Shown here one piece after another: positions 1 to 7,885 of a stretch of 30,986 nt of DNA; position 1 is the stretch's first letter; the number at the start of each line of letters is the position of its first letter. The translations under genes were made by a program, and so were the position numbers. The notes under the pieces are model-generated. The model was not told the origin of the DNA. It was given only the letters and a program-made list of their open reading frames with translations, and did no database searches. This DNA comes from Methylobacter sp. (GTDB lineage: Bacteria; Pseudomonadota; Gammaproteobacteria; Methylococcales; Methylomonadaceae). The stretch covers positions 1-30,986 of the forward strand of contig NZ_JALOCF010000055.1 in the NCBI RefSeq assembly GCF_023227905.1. Direction: 5' to 3'.

Positions 1-4
1 CGGC

Positions 5-85
5 AACCGGGCCGCCTTTCTTTTGGATACTTTTCTTTGGCGGAGCAAAGAAAAGTATCTCGCCCTCGGGTGCGAGAACCCGGTT
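5..85. repeat. Nested inverted-repeat extragenic element
   Basis: Three nested inverted repeats are visible. AACCGGG (5-11) pairs with CCCGGTT (79-85). GATACTTTTCTTTG (26-39) pairs perfectly with CAAAGAAAAGTATC (46-59) around a 6-base loop. CGGGT (67-71) pairs with ACCCG (78-82). There is no coding potential. The CTTT-rich arm resembles extragenic palindromes dispersed in many proteobacterial genomes, so this is probably a REP/MITE-like copy. It could instead form a terminator-like hairpin for a gene left of the window. The copy number cannot be judged from one window. Confidence 0.6.
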
Positions 86-482
86 CAAATAAACTGTCGC
101 GTTAGCGACGCCTTAAATTTAAATTCGACTGAATGCGTAACATCAGTTAATAACTAAACACGATTCAACCCTGTCTTTTGCGCTACGGTTAAGGTTATTG
201 GCGCAAGCTTATAATTACTTATACGCGAAAACCCTCTGGTCTTATGTACGCCGGCTAACTTTAAAATAACTTTTTGGATACTGGCGCGATTGCAATCTTG
301 GCCCTTAAACGCAGCGTCAACAGGCACATCGCAGATAAATCCCGGCTATTACCGAGTAAATCCGCCCGGTTTGAAACTATCCTAATTTGTATAGCCGAAG
401 CGTGCGTTTTTGCAGTTAATTCGACAGAACCGGTTATAATTGCCGGGATTTTTTGTTCACGGTAAACCAATAAACAAGTTCT
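86..482. other. Non-coding upstream region of the J-domain/Sel1 gene
   Basis: About 400 bp without a convincing gene. Short open frames occur on both strands but lack ribosome sites, and their translations have no recognisable domain. The only signal I can name is a promoter-like pair near 410-440. The rest is AT-rich spacer. Confidence 0.5.
410..440 (+). promoter_or_regulatory. Putative sigma-70 promoter of the J-domain/Sel1 gene
   Basis: A perfect -10 box TATAAT lies at 435-440, with a TTGCAG -35-like box at 410-415. The 19-bp spacer is longer than optimal. It ends about 40 bp before the ATG at 483 and is the best promoter match in the upstream gap. This is a prediction from consensus only. 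Confidence 0.35.
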
Positions 483-1172
483 ATGGATAACATCATACGT
501 ACCCATTACGACAACCTTAAAGTTACCAGAGACGCCCCCGCCAGCGTCATCAAGGCCGCGTATAAAGCTCTCTGTCAAACTTTTCATCCTGATAAATTCC
601 AAGGCAACCGCGAAGAAGCAGAGAGAGTCATCAAGCTGGTAAACAGGTCCTATGCCGTATTAATAGATCCGGTTAAGCGCGAAGGACATAATGCCTGGAT
701 TCGAGAGCAAGAAGCCAAAGCCAAGGCTAAACGCCAAAGCGAAAAAACGCACGTCCATGAAACCGGCAAAGCAGCCGAGCCACAGCCTCATCAAAAGCAC
801 AACGCGCAACCGGAACACACACAACAACCGCCGCCTTCAAGCGCCAATAGCGAAACCCTGTTTCAGTATGCCTGTGATTTGAATGACCGGGGCCGGTTGG
901 CGGAAGCCTTTTCGATTTATCACCAATTATCAGATCAAGGCCACACAAAAGCCCAATTCAATTTAGGCGTGATGTATGACCGGGGACAATACGTCGCACA
1001 GGACTATGCCCAAGCGGTTGCCTGGTATCAAAAAGCCGCAGAACAAGGCAATGCCAATGCGCAGTACAACTTGGCCCTTAAATATCAAATGGGCCAAGGC
1101 ATAGCAAAAGATGATAACCAAGCGGCCTACTGGTACCGGAGAGCGGCGGAAGAAGCCACCGCAAAATCATAA
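483..1172 (+). CDS. J-domain protein with C-terminal Sel1 repeats
   Basis: The protein is 229 aa. Residues about 5-70 form a canonical J-domain with the HPD triad intact (residues 35-37, context QTFHPDKF), so it should be able to stimulate an Hsp70 (DnaK) ATPase. A charged, Gln/Pro-rich linker (about 75-120) follows. Residues about 125-225 hold Sel1-like repeats, recognised by AQFNLGVMYDRGQ, AVAWYQKAAEQGN and AQYNLALKYQMGQG, which are alpha-solenoid protein-binding units. No signal peptide or membrane segment is visible, so it is probably cytosolic. I infer a specialised co-chaperone that brings DnaK to a partner held by the Sel1 repeats; the partner is unknown. There is no strong Shine-Dalgarno before the ATG. 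The next gene starts 61 bp downstream on the same strand. Confidence 0.8.
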   Translation: MDNIIRTHYDNLKVTRDAPASVIKAAYKALCQTFHPDKFQGNREEAERVIKLVNRSYAVLIDPVKREGHNAWIREQEAKAKAKRQSEKTHVHETGKAAEPQPHQKHNAQPEHTQQPPPSSANSETLFQYACDLNDRGRLAEAFSIYHQLSDQGHTKAQFNLGVMYDRGQYVAQDYAQAVAWYQKAAEQGNANAQYNLALKYQMGQGIAKDDNQAAYWYRRAAEEATAKS

Positions 1173-1233
1173 CCCGGCAACTGCGCTTTTAAATTGATCC
1201 GGTTCATCAGCTTAATAGAGACTTTAAAAACTT

Positions 1234-2538
1234 GTGACGACATTATTCCCGATTCCTGAAAACCATCCGCAACGCTTTGTGCTTCACAACGAAGTCCACG
1301 CCCGAGCGCCGTCTGTCGGCAACCTGCCGGTCAGAGCGAGCCATCTTGCCTTATTGCTGTCCAGCGATGAAAAAATGCAGGAGCGTAAACATTTGGCGAC
1401 ACTTTGCGAACGATTGGGGGTCGCTCCGCCTGAAAAAGAAGTCGATCATTTCAGCGCCACCTTTAATTCTTTTAAGATACGCTGGGAGCAGCACGGCGAG
1501 TTTAGTACTTACAGCTTTTATGTGCATGACATGCCCAAAGACCCTTTTGCGGATTCCGCGCTAAAAAAGGTTCCGGTGGATTGGATGTCGCAGCTGACCG
1601 GGCAAGTCATTGTTGCGGCTCACGCAACCATTGTCTCGCCCGCCGATATTAACTATAACGAAAATGCCGACTTGGCGTCCCTGTCGGCTTACTTCGCCAA
1701 CAACCCGGTTATCGGTTCCAAAGTCACCGGCGGCGCAGCCTCGGTATTTACCGATTTTCGCATTCATGTTGACGGTTTTAGCCGCTTTTTGATTATTAAC
1801 CACGACTTGAGAACGGAACAGGCCGGGCGCTTGTTGCAACGGCTGTTTGAAATTGAAGTGTACCGGGTTATGGCCTTACTGGCCTTCCCCATCGCGCGCA
1901 AACTGCGCCCGGCATTGAACAATTCCGACCGGCAGCTCTACAGCATCACCAGCGCCATGACGCGGCCTGACAATAACGACAGCGAATTATTGGATGAGCT
2001 GACCACGCTGGCCGCTGAAGTTGAAAACTACATCTCCAGCAACCACTTTCGCTTTGCGGCCGCCAGTGCTTATTACCAGCTGGTCGGACAACGCATCAAC
2101 GATTTACGCGAAGTCCGGATTCAAGGCATCCAGACCCTGGGCGAATTCATCAAACGGCGGCTGGAACCGGCGGTTAACACCTGCGAATCAGTCTCGCACC
2201 GTTTTACCCTGCTGTCCGAACGGGTCAGCAACGCCAGCCAATTGCTGCGCACGCGCGTCGACATCATCATTGAGAAACAAAACCAGGGCTTGCTCGCGTC
2301 AATGGCCTTGCGCGCAAAAATGCAATTGCGGATGCAACAGATGGTGGAAGGCATCTCGATGGTCGCCATTACCTATTATGCCGCCAGCCTGATCGGCAAA
2401 ATAGCCGAAGCGCTGCATGTTATCGGTTGGAAAGTTAATCCTGAAATCATTGAAGGTATTTCGATTCCTTTTATCTGGATAATTATCGCCATCAGCATCA
2501 AGCGGATTCATAAGATCATTGCCAATACGACTGAATAG
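1234..2538 (+). CDS. DUF3422 family predicted membrane-anchored protein
   Basis: The protein is 434 aa with a GTG start at 1234; no ATG near it gives a better family N-terminus. The HNEVHAR motif at residues 18-24 and the overall length are typical of DUF3422, a proteobacterial family of unknown function. Two hydrophobic stretches near the C-terminus (about 373-398 and 409-427) suggest a C-terminal membrane anchor, with the large N-terminal part probably facing the cytosol. The middle (about 250-370) is helical and coiled-coil-like. It ends 27 bp before the distal end of the CRISPR array, and no terminator hairpin is visible between them. Its transcription runs toward the array and opposes array transcription. 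Confidence 0.85.
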   Translation: MTTLFPIPENHPQRFVLHNEVHARAPSVGNLPVRASHLALLLSSDEKMQERKHLATLCERLGVAPPEKEVDHFSATFNSFKIRWEQHGEFSTYSFYVHDMPKDPFADSALKKVPVDWMSQLTGQVIVAAHATIVSPADINYNENADLASLSAYFANNPVIGSKVTGGAASVFTDFRIHVDGFSRFLIINHDLRTEQAGRLLQRLFEIEVYRVMALLAFPIARKLRPALNNSDRQLYSITSAMTRPDNNDSELLDELTTLAAEVENYISSNHFRFAAASAYYQLVGQRINDLREVRIQGIQTLGEFIKRRLEPAVNTCESVSHRFTLLSERVSNASQLLRTRVDIIIEKQNQGLLASMALRAKMQLRMQQMVEGISMVAITYYAASLIGKIAEALHVIGWKVNPEIIEGISIPFIWIIIAISIKRIHKIIANTTE

Positions 2539-2565
2539 CGGGATTGCAAAAACGGTTGCGATTGA

Positions 2566-5500
2566 TGATTCATCCCCACGCTCGTGGGGAACACGAGCCA
2601 TGCGTCCGTAATCGCCATAATGCCGCCGGTTCATCCCCACGCTCGTGGGGAACACTATACGGCCCCGCCGTTGCTTGTGTCGCCACTGCGGTTCATCCCC
2701 ACGCTCGTGGGGAACACAACGGTTTTCTATGGCCACATCGTTTAGAACTCGGTTCATCCCCACGCTCGTGGGGAACACGCTCTTGTCGTTTGCGTTGCCG
2801 TGGGCGTTGCCGGTTCATCCCCACGCTCGTGGGGAACACTTAAACCTGCAAGACGAGGCGGGCGGTTATTTCGGTTCATCCCCACGCTCGTGGGGAACAC
2901 TTTACAATAACGCCCCACAAATCATGATCTCTCGGTTCATCCCCACGCTCGTGGGGAACACACCATCATTCGACAAACTCCTCCACATCCTGGCGGTTCA
3001 TCCCCACGCTCGTGGGGAACACGTTTTCTTATCGGTGCCGTGTACGTCAGCAAACGGTTCATCCCCACGCTCGTGGGGAACACATGCTCTGGTATTTGAC
3101 GCAGTCAATGAGCTGCGGTTCATCCCCACGCTCGTGGGGAACACTCACCGTATTGTTCAAAATCCTACCGCGCCGCCGGTTCATCCCCACGCTCGTGGGG
3201 AACACGATCACGTAGCCCATGAAGTTTGTGACCACGCCGGTTCATCCCCACGCTCGTGGGGAACACATAACCCCGGCAACAGACGCTAATTCAGCGGTCG
3301 GTTCATCCCCACGCTCGTGGGGAACACATCAGGCAGCGTAATGCAAGTAACCCGTCAGCCGGTTCATCCCCACGCTCGTGGGGAACACGTCTTTTTTATG
3401 TGTAACCAGGGGCGCACGATCGGTTCATCCCCACGCTCGTGGGGAACACGCGTTTCACCTTGTCGTCAACCGATATCGCCGCGGTTCATCCCCACGCTCG
3501 TGGGGAACACATGAAATTAATAAAAATTTGCCTGTTGTTTTTCGGTTCATCCCCACGCTCGTGGGGAACACATTTATGAGCCGTGGTGGGGGATATTTTG
3601 GGGCGGTTCATCCCCACGCTCGTGGGGAACACAGATGCGCCGTGATAACCAGACAAATCAAGAACGGTTCATCCCCACGCTCGTGGGGAACACTCAACAC
3701 CAAAGAAATAAGTTTTGTTTTGGAACGGTTCATCCCCACGCTCGTGGGGAACACCCCTCCATTATCAATCAACTATTCAACGACTACGGTTCATCCCCAC
3801 GCTCGTGGGGAACACAATCTGCCAATGCCACACAAATGGCTTATATGCGGTTCATCCCCACGCTCGTGGGGAGCACCCATTTCGCGTTTGCCTCGTCCCA
3901 CTCGCGTACGGTTCATCCCCACGCTCGTGGGGAACACGCTGTCGCGCATCCCCCGGGCCGTGCTAATATCGGTTCATCCCCACGCTCGTGGGGAACACAT
4001 GGTCATGACGCCATTGCGTTACAGCATGGCCGGTTCATCCCCACGCTCGTGGGGAACACGCAACCATGATTGCCGCAATACATCCGATTGTCGGTTCATC
4101 CCCACGCTCGTGGGGAACACTTCCTGGCGGTAGACTCCGGTAAAGTGGGTTACGGTTCATCCCCACGCTCGTGGGGAACACAAGGTCATGGCGACCGAAG
4201 GCTATGGCGAGAACGGTTCATCCCCACGCTCGTGGGGAACACAAACCATGACATTAGATTCTGTTTTTTACATGCGGTTCATCCCCACGCTCGTGGGGAA
4301 CACTAAACGCGGTTGTCTGGTGGTCGGGTCGATATCGGTTCATCCCCACGCTCGTGGGGAACACTGTGTCGTTTGTTACGCGCACCGTTCCGCATACGGT
4401 TCATCCCCACGCTCGTGGGGAACACGATGCCGGATTGATATTTAGGGAACTCGAACACGGTTCATCCCCACGCTCGTGGGGAACACGCCGCCCAAGCCGG
4501 AATATTTAGCCAGCGTTGCGGTTCATCCCCACGCTCGTGGGGAACACTCATCCAGGAAAGCCACCGCCACCATTACCGACGGTTCATCCCCACGCTCGTG
4601 GGGAACACGAGGGTATGGTGTTGCACCTGAAAGGTGTTGCCGGTTCATCCCCACGCTCGTGGGGAACACAGTTGCGCCAATAGAAGCATCGGCCGTTGTG
4701 ACGGTTCATCCCCACGCTCGTGGGGAACACTCCAGCATCTTTCTGGTTGAACTGAGAAAATCCGGTTCATCCCCACGCTCGTGGGGAACACAAAATGGCT
4801 AACATTGAAACGGTTCGGGATGACGGTTCATCCCCACGCTCGTGGGGAACACTTCGCCGGTTTCACGGTCAATCGAATCGTTGTCGGTTCATCCCCACGC
4901 TCGTGGGGAACACATTCTGTCGGCATAGTTATTGCGTTAGCCCTGCGGTTCATCCCCACGCTCGTGGGGAACACATGAAATTAATAAAAATTTGTCTGTT
5001 GTTTTTCGGTTCATCCCCACGCTCGTGGGGAACACCGGCTGGGTAATGCCGGATTCGTCGCCCTGGGCGGTTCATCCCCACGCTCGTGGGGAACACGCGC
5101 CGGAACCGCGACCTGTACCGGAACCGTCAGGTTCATCCCCACGCTCGTGGGGAACACGCTACCGCATTCACTGCGCTTGAAACTGACGGCGGTTCATCCC
5201 CACGCTCGTGGGGAACACATTGGCGAGCCCCCTCAAGTCCATTATTTACCCGGTTCATCCCCACGCTCGTGGGGAACACGCACAGGCTATCGTTAACGGT
5301 TCGACTACGTGCGGTTCATCCCCACGCTCGTGGGGAACACGGCAGCACTGGTTGAGCAAGAGTCTTGCGTCTCGGTTCATCCCCACGCTCGTGGGGAACA
5401 CGAATTTAACATGTGAGCGGTATCAATCAGGGGCGGTTCATCCCCACGCTCGTGGGGAACACGTGCCAGTCTTTCTCGGCAAATAACTCCGCTACGGTTC

Positions 5501-5766
5501 ATCCCCACGCTCGTGGGGAACACCGCTCTCGCAGCCGCTCAATTTCCTCTGCCGCGGTTCATCCCCACGCTCGTGGGGAACACTTAACAGTAGCGCGTGA
5601 CGGCAAGAAAGCAACCGGTTCATCCCCACGCTCGTGGGGAACACACGCCGTGTTAAGCGGAAAGCCGCGCACGAAACGGTTCATCCCCACGCTCGTGGGG
5701 AACACCCAAGTTCAGCTCGGCAATGCGTCGACAACAACGGTTCATCCCCACGCTCGTGGGGAACAC
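2566..5766 (-). CRISPR. Type I-E CRISPR array, 53 repeats and 52 spacers
   Basis: On the + strand each 29-bp repeat begins CGGTTCATCCCC and ends CGTGGGGAACAC. Read on the minus strand it begins GTGTTCCCC and ends GATGAACCG, the I-E orientation, with a stem of CCCCACG with CGTGGGG. I placed every repeat start. Units are 61 bp, except spacer 2 (2656-2688, 33 nt) and the 31-nt spacer at 5524-5554. Transcription is minus, from the leader at 5767-5851. The leader-distal repeat (2566-2594) is degenerate (TGATTCAT instead of CGGTTCAT). Other variants are the repeat at 3848-3876 (GGGGAGCAC) and the one at 5129-5157, whose first + base is A instead of C. Spacers 3511-3542 and 4975-5006 differ by a single base. 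The high repeat identity and the adjacent full cas set suggest an active locus. Confidence 0.99.
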
Positions 5767-5851
5767 ACTGATCATAACATATTGTTACTCAAGAGAAATA
5801 ACCACTCCGGTTTTCTCACCAAAAAAACGCCGGTTTTTTATCGTTAAATTG
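5767..5851 (-). promoter_or_regulatory. CRISPR leader
   Basis: An 85-bp AT-rich gap lies between the cas2 stop (5852-5854) and the first, leader-proximal repeat (5738-5766). Its position and orientation match I-E leaders, which hold the array promoter and the site where Cas1-Cas2 inserts new spacers. A-runs and T-runs flank a CCGGCG core near 5825-5838. I see no strong IHF consensus. TATCGTTAAATTG at 5839-5851 is only a weak match, so IHF-dependent integration as in E. coli is not shown here. Confidence 0.75.
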
Positions 5852-6157
5852 TTAAAGAGCCTTTTTATCCTTTGGGTCTTCAACCGGATAAAAAGAAACC
5901 AGTTTAAGTCCGTCAAACTCGACCGGCAGACGGCGGTTTTCGCCTAATGTGACAAAATCAAATCCCGATTCGGTATTGGTGCTCCAGGTCATAATCGCAT
6001 TGCCATCCTCAATGCCGTCTACAATTTGCGCCCAGATCATTTCCCTGACTTTGGCCGATAAATCGCCGACATAAACGCCTGCACGAATCTCGATCAGCCA
6101 AACCGCCAATCGCCCTCTTAACCGGTGCGGAACGTTCTCAACTACGATGACCAACAT
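5852..6157 (-). CDS. cas2: CRISPR-associated endoribonuclease Cas2, type I-E
   Basis: The protein is 101 aa and closely similar to E. coli Cas2 (YgbF): the N-terminus reads MLVIVVENVPHRLRGRLAVW, followed by IRAGVYVGDLSAKVREMIW and LVSFYPVED. The open frame extends further upstream, but the family N-terminus fixes the start at the ATG at 6157. Cas2 forms the structural core of the Cas1-Cas2 integrase that captures and inserts protospacers. The gene overlaps the 3' end of cas1 by 20 bp, so the two are probably translationally coupled. The C-terminus (EDPKDKKAL) is a few residues longer than in E. coli. The stop lies 85 bp from the array. Confidence 0.97.
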   Translation of the reverse strand: MLVIVVENVPHRLRGRLAVWLIEIRAGVYVGDLSAKVREMIWAQIVDGIEDGNAIMTWSTNTESGFDFVTLGENRRLPVEFDGLKLVSFYPVEDPKDKKAL

Positions 6158-7049
6158 CGCCGATACTCTCAGAGTTAGGAATGGCTGGGGCGATATTCTC
6201 TTCAGCAGGCTTTGGCAGTTCAAGTTCCCCGGCCGCCAGGACTTCTTCTATGGTGGGGATGATTTTTTTGAGGATTTTGCTTTGCCGGAAAATGTCGCGG
6301 CACATCAAGCGCACTTCCCGTTCCGGGTTGTGATAATTCTTGGCGGCGATTTTAAAAGCATGCGGAATAATGTCGTCGAACTTAAACAAATCGGCGATGT
6401 CGTAGACGAATGACAAGGGTTTTCCGGTATGAATAAAGCCGATGGCGGGCGCGTATCCTGCCGCCAGCACCGCCGCCTCGCTGATGCCGTACAGACAAGC
6501 CGTTGCCGAACTGATGCAACGATTCGGCATATCGCCGTTATCCCAGTCGGTCTGGTCATACCGGCGGCCGTTCCATTCCACTCCAGCCTGCTTGGCTAAT
6601 AATTGGTAGATTTTTTTAACGCGAGCGCCTTCAATACCGCGCAGTTGTTCAACGCTTCGCCGCTCCGGCGGCTTTTCGCCGAAACGGATTTCGTACATTT
6701 TGCGCACGACTTTTAACCGCGCCTCATCATCCAGCGCCAACTTGGCCTGATACAGCAAGCGATCCGAACGCGCCCCGCCCGGCTGGCCGGACGCATAAAG
6801 CCGAACCCCGGCCTCGCCGACCCAGACCAGCAAAGTCCCTGCCCTTGCCGCCAGCGCGGCGGCGTGATGCGAAACGCGGGTCCCCGGCTCCAGCATGATG
6901 CAGGCGATGCTGCCGACTGGAATATGGGTGCGAATGCCGGTTTCGTCGATAACGACAAAAGCGCCGTCTTTAACGTCAACCTGGCCTTTTTCGATAAAGA
7001 CCATGGAGACGCGTTCTTTCATGGTGATGGGTTTTAGGGGTGGCAACAT
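6138..7049 (-). CDS. cas1: CRISPR-associated integrase Cas1, type I-E
   Basis: The protein is 303 aa, nearly co-linear with E. coli Cas1 (YgbT). Metal-binding residues expected from that family are all present: E140 (QLRGIEGARV), H207 (GFIHTGKP), D217 and D220 (YDIADLFKFD). The C-terminus IGDVGHRS is also conserved. It is the catalytic subunit of the spacer-acquisition integrase. The start at 7049 (MLPPLKPITMKERVSM) matches the family N-terminus. The gene is separated from the upstream toxin gene by 176 bp of hairpin-rich DNA, unlike E. coli, where cas6e and cas1 are adjacent. cas1-cas2 may therefore have its own promoter or depend on read-through. Confidence 0.98.
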   Translation of the reverse strand: MLPPLKPITMKERVSMVFIEKGQVDVKDGAFVVIDETGIRTHIPVGSIACIMLEPGTRVSHHAAALAARAGTLLVWVGEAGVRLYASGQPGGARSDRLLYQAKLALDDEARLKVVRKMYEIRFGEKPPERRSVEQLRGIEGARVKKIYQLLAKQAGVEWNGRRYDQTDWDNGDMPNRCISSATACLYGISEAAVLAAGYAPAIGFIHTGKPLSFVYDIADLFKFDDIIPHAFKIAAKNYHNPEREVRLMCRDIFRQSKILKKIIPTIEEVLAAGELELPKPAEENIAPAIPNSESIGDVGHRS

Positions 7050-7068
7050 GATTTTAATCCAAGGGTTT

Positions 7069-7167
7069 GTTCGATCCCAAGCGCCTGCTTGGGATCGAAC
7101 GGAAATACAGCCAAAGCCAGCTTTGGACTCCGGAAAACGTGAATACAGGAGTTCAAAGCTGGCTTTG
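7069..7167. repeat. Two strong inverted repeats between toxin gene and cas1
   Basis: The first is GTTCGATCCCAAGC (7069-7082) with its exact complement at 7087-7100, a 14-bp stem with a 4-base loop. The second has arms 7112-7131 and 7148-7167, complementary at 19 of 20 positions. Each of its arms contains a CAAAGC...GCTTTG sub-palindrome, so the arms could also fold on themselves. No T-run follows on the minus strand, so this is not a standard terminator. It may be an extragenic palindrome cluster, an attenuator, or an insertion footprint linked to the toxin-antitoxin pair. Confidence 0.65.
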
Positions 7168-7225
7168 AACCTTATGCTGGTTTACGAGGTTTAGGAGCGC
7201 AAAACAAGGCACTCACCTGTCCTAC

Positions 7226-7552
7226 TCAAACACGAAAAATACGCTGCATAAGCAGGGTTTGCATATCGCGCCGTCCATCGAGTATTGCATGGACTACGAT
7301 TTTATCGGCCAACGTTTCGTAAATAATCCGATACGGCTTTTTTTCAATCACCTGCCGATACTGCCGAATCCCCAAAGACAATAACTCTTTGGGGATGCCG
7401 CCTCTATCGGGAAACTCGGCTAAATTATTTACCGCTGCCTCCAAACCATCAATGATCTTACCCGCAACACGATCGCTGACTTCCACAAGGTAATAATCAT
7501 TAATATCCAGCAAATCAGCCAGCGCCGGTTCCGCTAGAACAACCTCCCGCAT
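7226..7552 (-). CDS. ParE/RelE-family toxin of a type II toxin-antitoxin pair
   Basis: The protein is 108 aa. The N-terminus MREVVLAEPALADLLDINDY, the core PDRGGIPKELLSLGIRQYRQ, and the strand PYRIIYETLADKIVVHAILDGRRD are typical of the RelE/ParE superfamily. The last motif resembles ParE toxins, which act on DNA gyrase. RelE-type mRNA cleavage cannot be excluded from sequence. Its ATG shares one base with the antitoxin stop (TAATG overlap at 7550-7554), so translation is probably coupled. It sits inside the cas operon, between cas6e and cas1, on the same strand. Confidence 0.88.
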   Translation of the reverse strand: MREVVLAEPALADLLDINDYYLVEVSDRVAGKIIDGLEAAVNNLAEFPDRGGIPKELLSLGIRQYRQVIEKKPYRIIYETLADKIVVHAILDGRRDMQTLLMQRIFRV

Positions 7553-7827
7553 TATGCCAACCCGCGTCGCGCCCGCAATTGGCTAAAGACATCCGCACTG
7601 GAGGCGGTTTTGCCTAAACCGACCGCTTGCTGGCTTTGCGCCAAAATTTTCAGCAATGCCAAGGTTTCCTGCATGCGCTCATACTCGGCAACGGACTGAA
7701 CCACCATAGTGGCTTCGCCGTTTTGAGTAATAATCATCGCCTCGCCGGAATCTTTTAATTCCAAAGCAACCTGCGCCGCATTGGCCTTGAGATAGCTAAT
7801 GGGTTTAATGTTTTTTGATAAATTCAT
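7552..7827 (-). CDS. Phd/YefM-family antitoxin
   Basis: The protein is 91 aa when started at the ATG at 7827. The frame is open further upstream, but that extension (to 7911) would overlap the end of cas6e and lacks family similarity. The N-terminal region ISYLKANAAQVALELKDSGE, the strand AMIITQNGEATMVVQS and VAEYERMQETLALLKIL match the Phd/YefM DNA-binding antitoxin fold. The C-terminal tail (SSADVFSQLRARRGLA) would be the toxin-binding part. Family members repress their own promoter, and a palindrome in the upstream gap could be the operator. It lies 53 bp after the cas6e stop. Confidence 0.88.
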   Translation of the reverse strand: MNLSKNIKPISYLKANAAQVALELKDSGEAMIITQNGEATMVVQSVAEYERMQETLALLKILAQSQQAVGLGKTASSADVFSQLRARRGLA

Positions 7828-7856
7828 AGTGTTCTCGCGCGTTTTGCAAAGACCTA

Positions 7857-7885
7857 AATATAAACCAAATTCGGTTTGTTTTAAA
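7857..7885 (-). promoter_or_regulatory. Putative toxin-antitoxin promoter with operator palindrome
   Basis: On the minus strand, TTTAAA (7885-7880) and TATATT (7862-7857) are separated by 17 bp, matching -35 and -10 boxes at 4/6 and 5/6 positions. AAACC(N6)GGTTT at 7862-7877 is a palindrome lying over the spacer, where a Phd/YefM autorepressor could bind. The -35 overlaps the last codons of cas6e. This is a prediction only. Confidence 0.45.

Noticed and set aside
261..602. Minus-strand open frame upstream of the J-domain gene
   Set aside because: It overlaps the conserved J-domain on the other strand, has no recognisable domain, and no ribosome site was found.
2299..2778. Minus-strand open frame across the DUF3422 gene end and the first repeats
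   Set aside because: It consists of antisense of a real gene plus repeat-derived peptide (VPHERGDE), so it is not a gene.
2544..5847. Many + strand open frames with repeated HPHARGEH, SSPRSWGT and FIPTLVGNT peptides
   Set aside because: They are translations of the 29-bp CRISPR repeat in three frames (61-bp period is 1 mod 3), a known source of false protein annotations.
5839..5851. IHF site in the CRISPR leader
   Set aside because: Two mismatches to the core consensus and far from the repeat; too weak to call.
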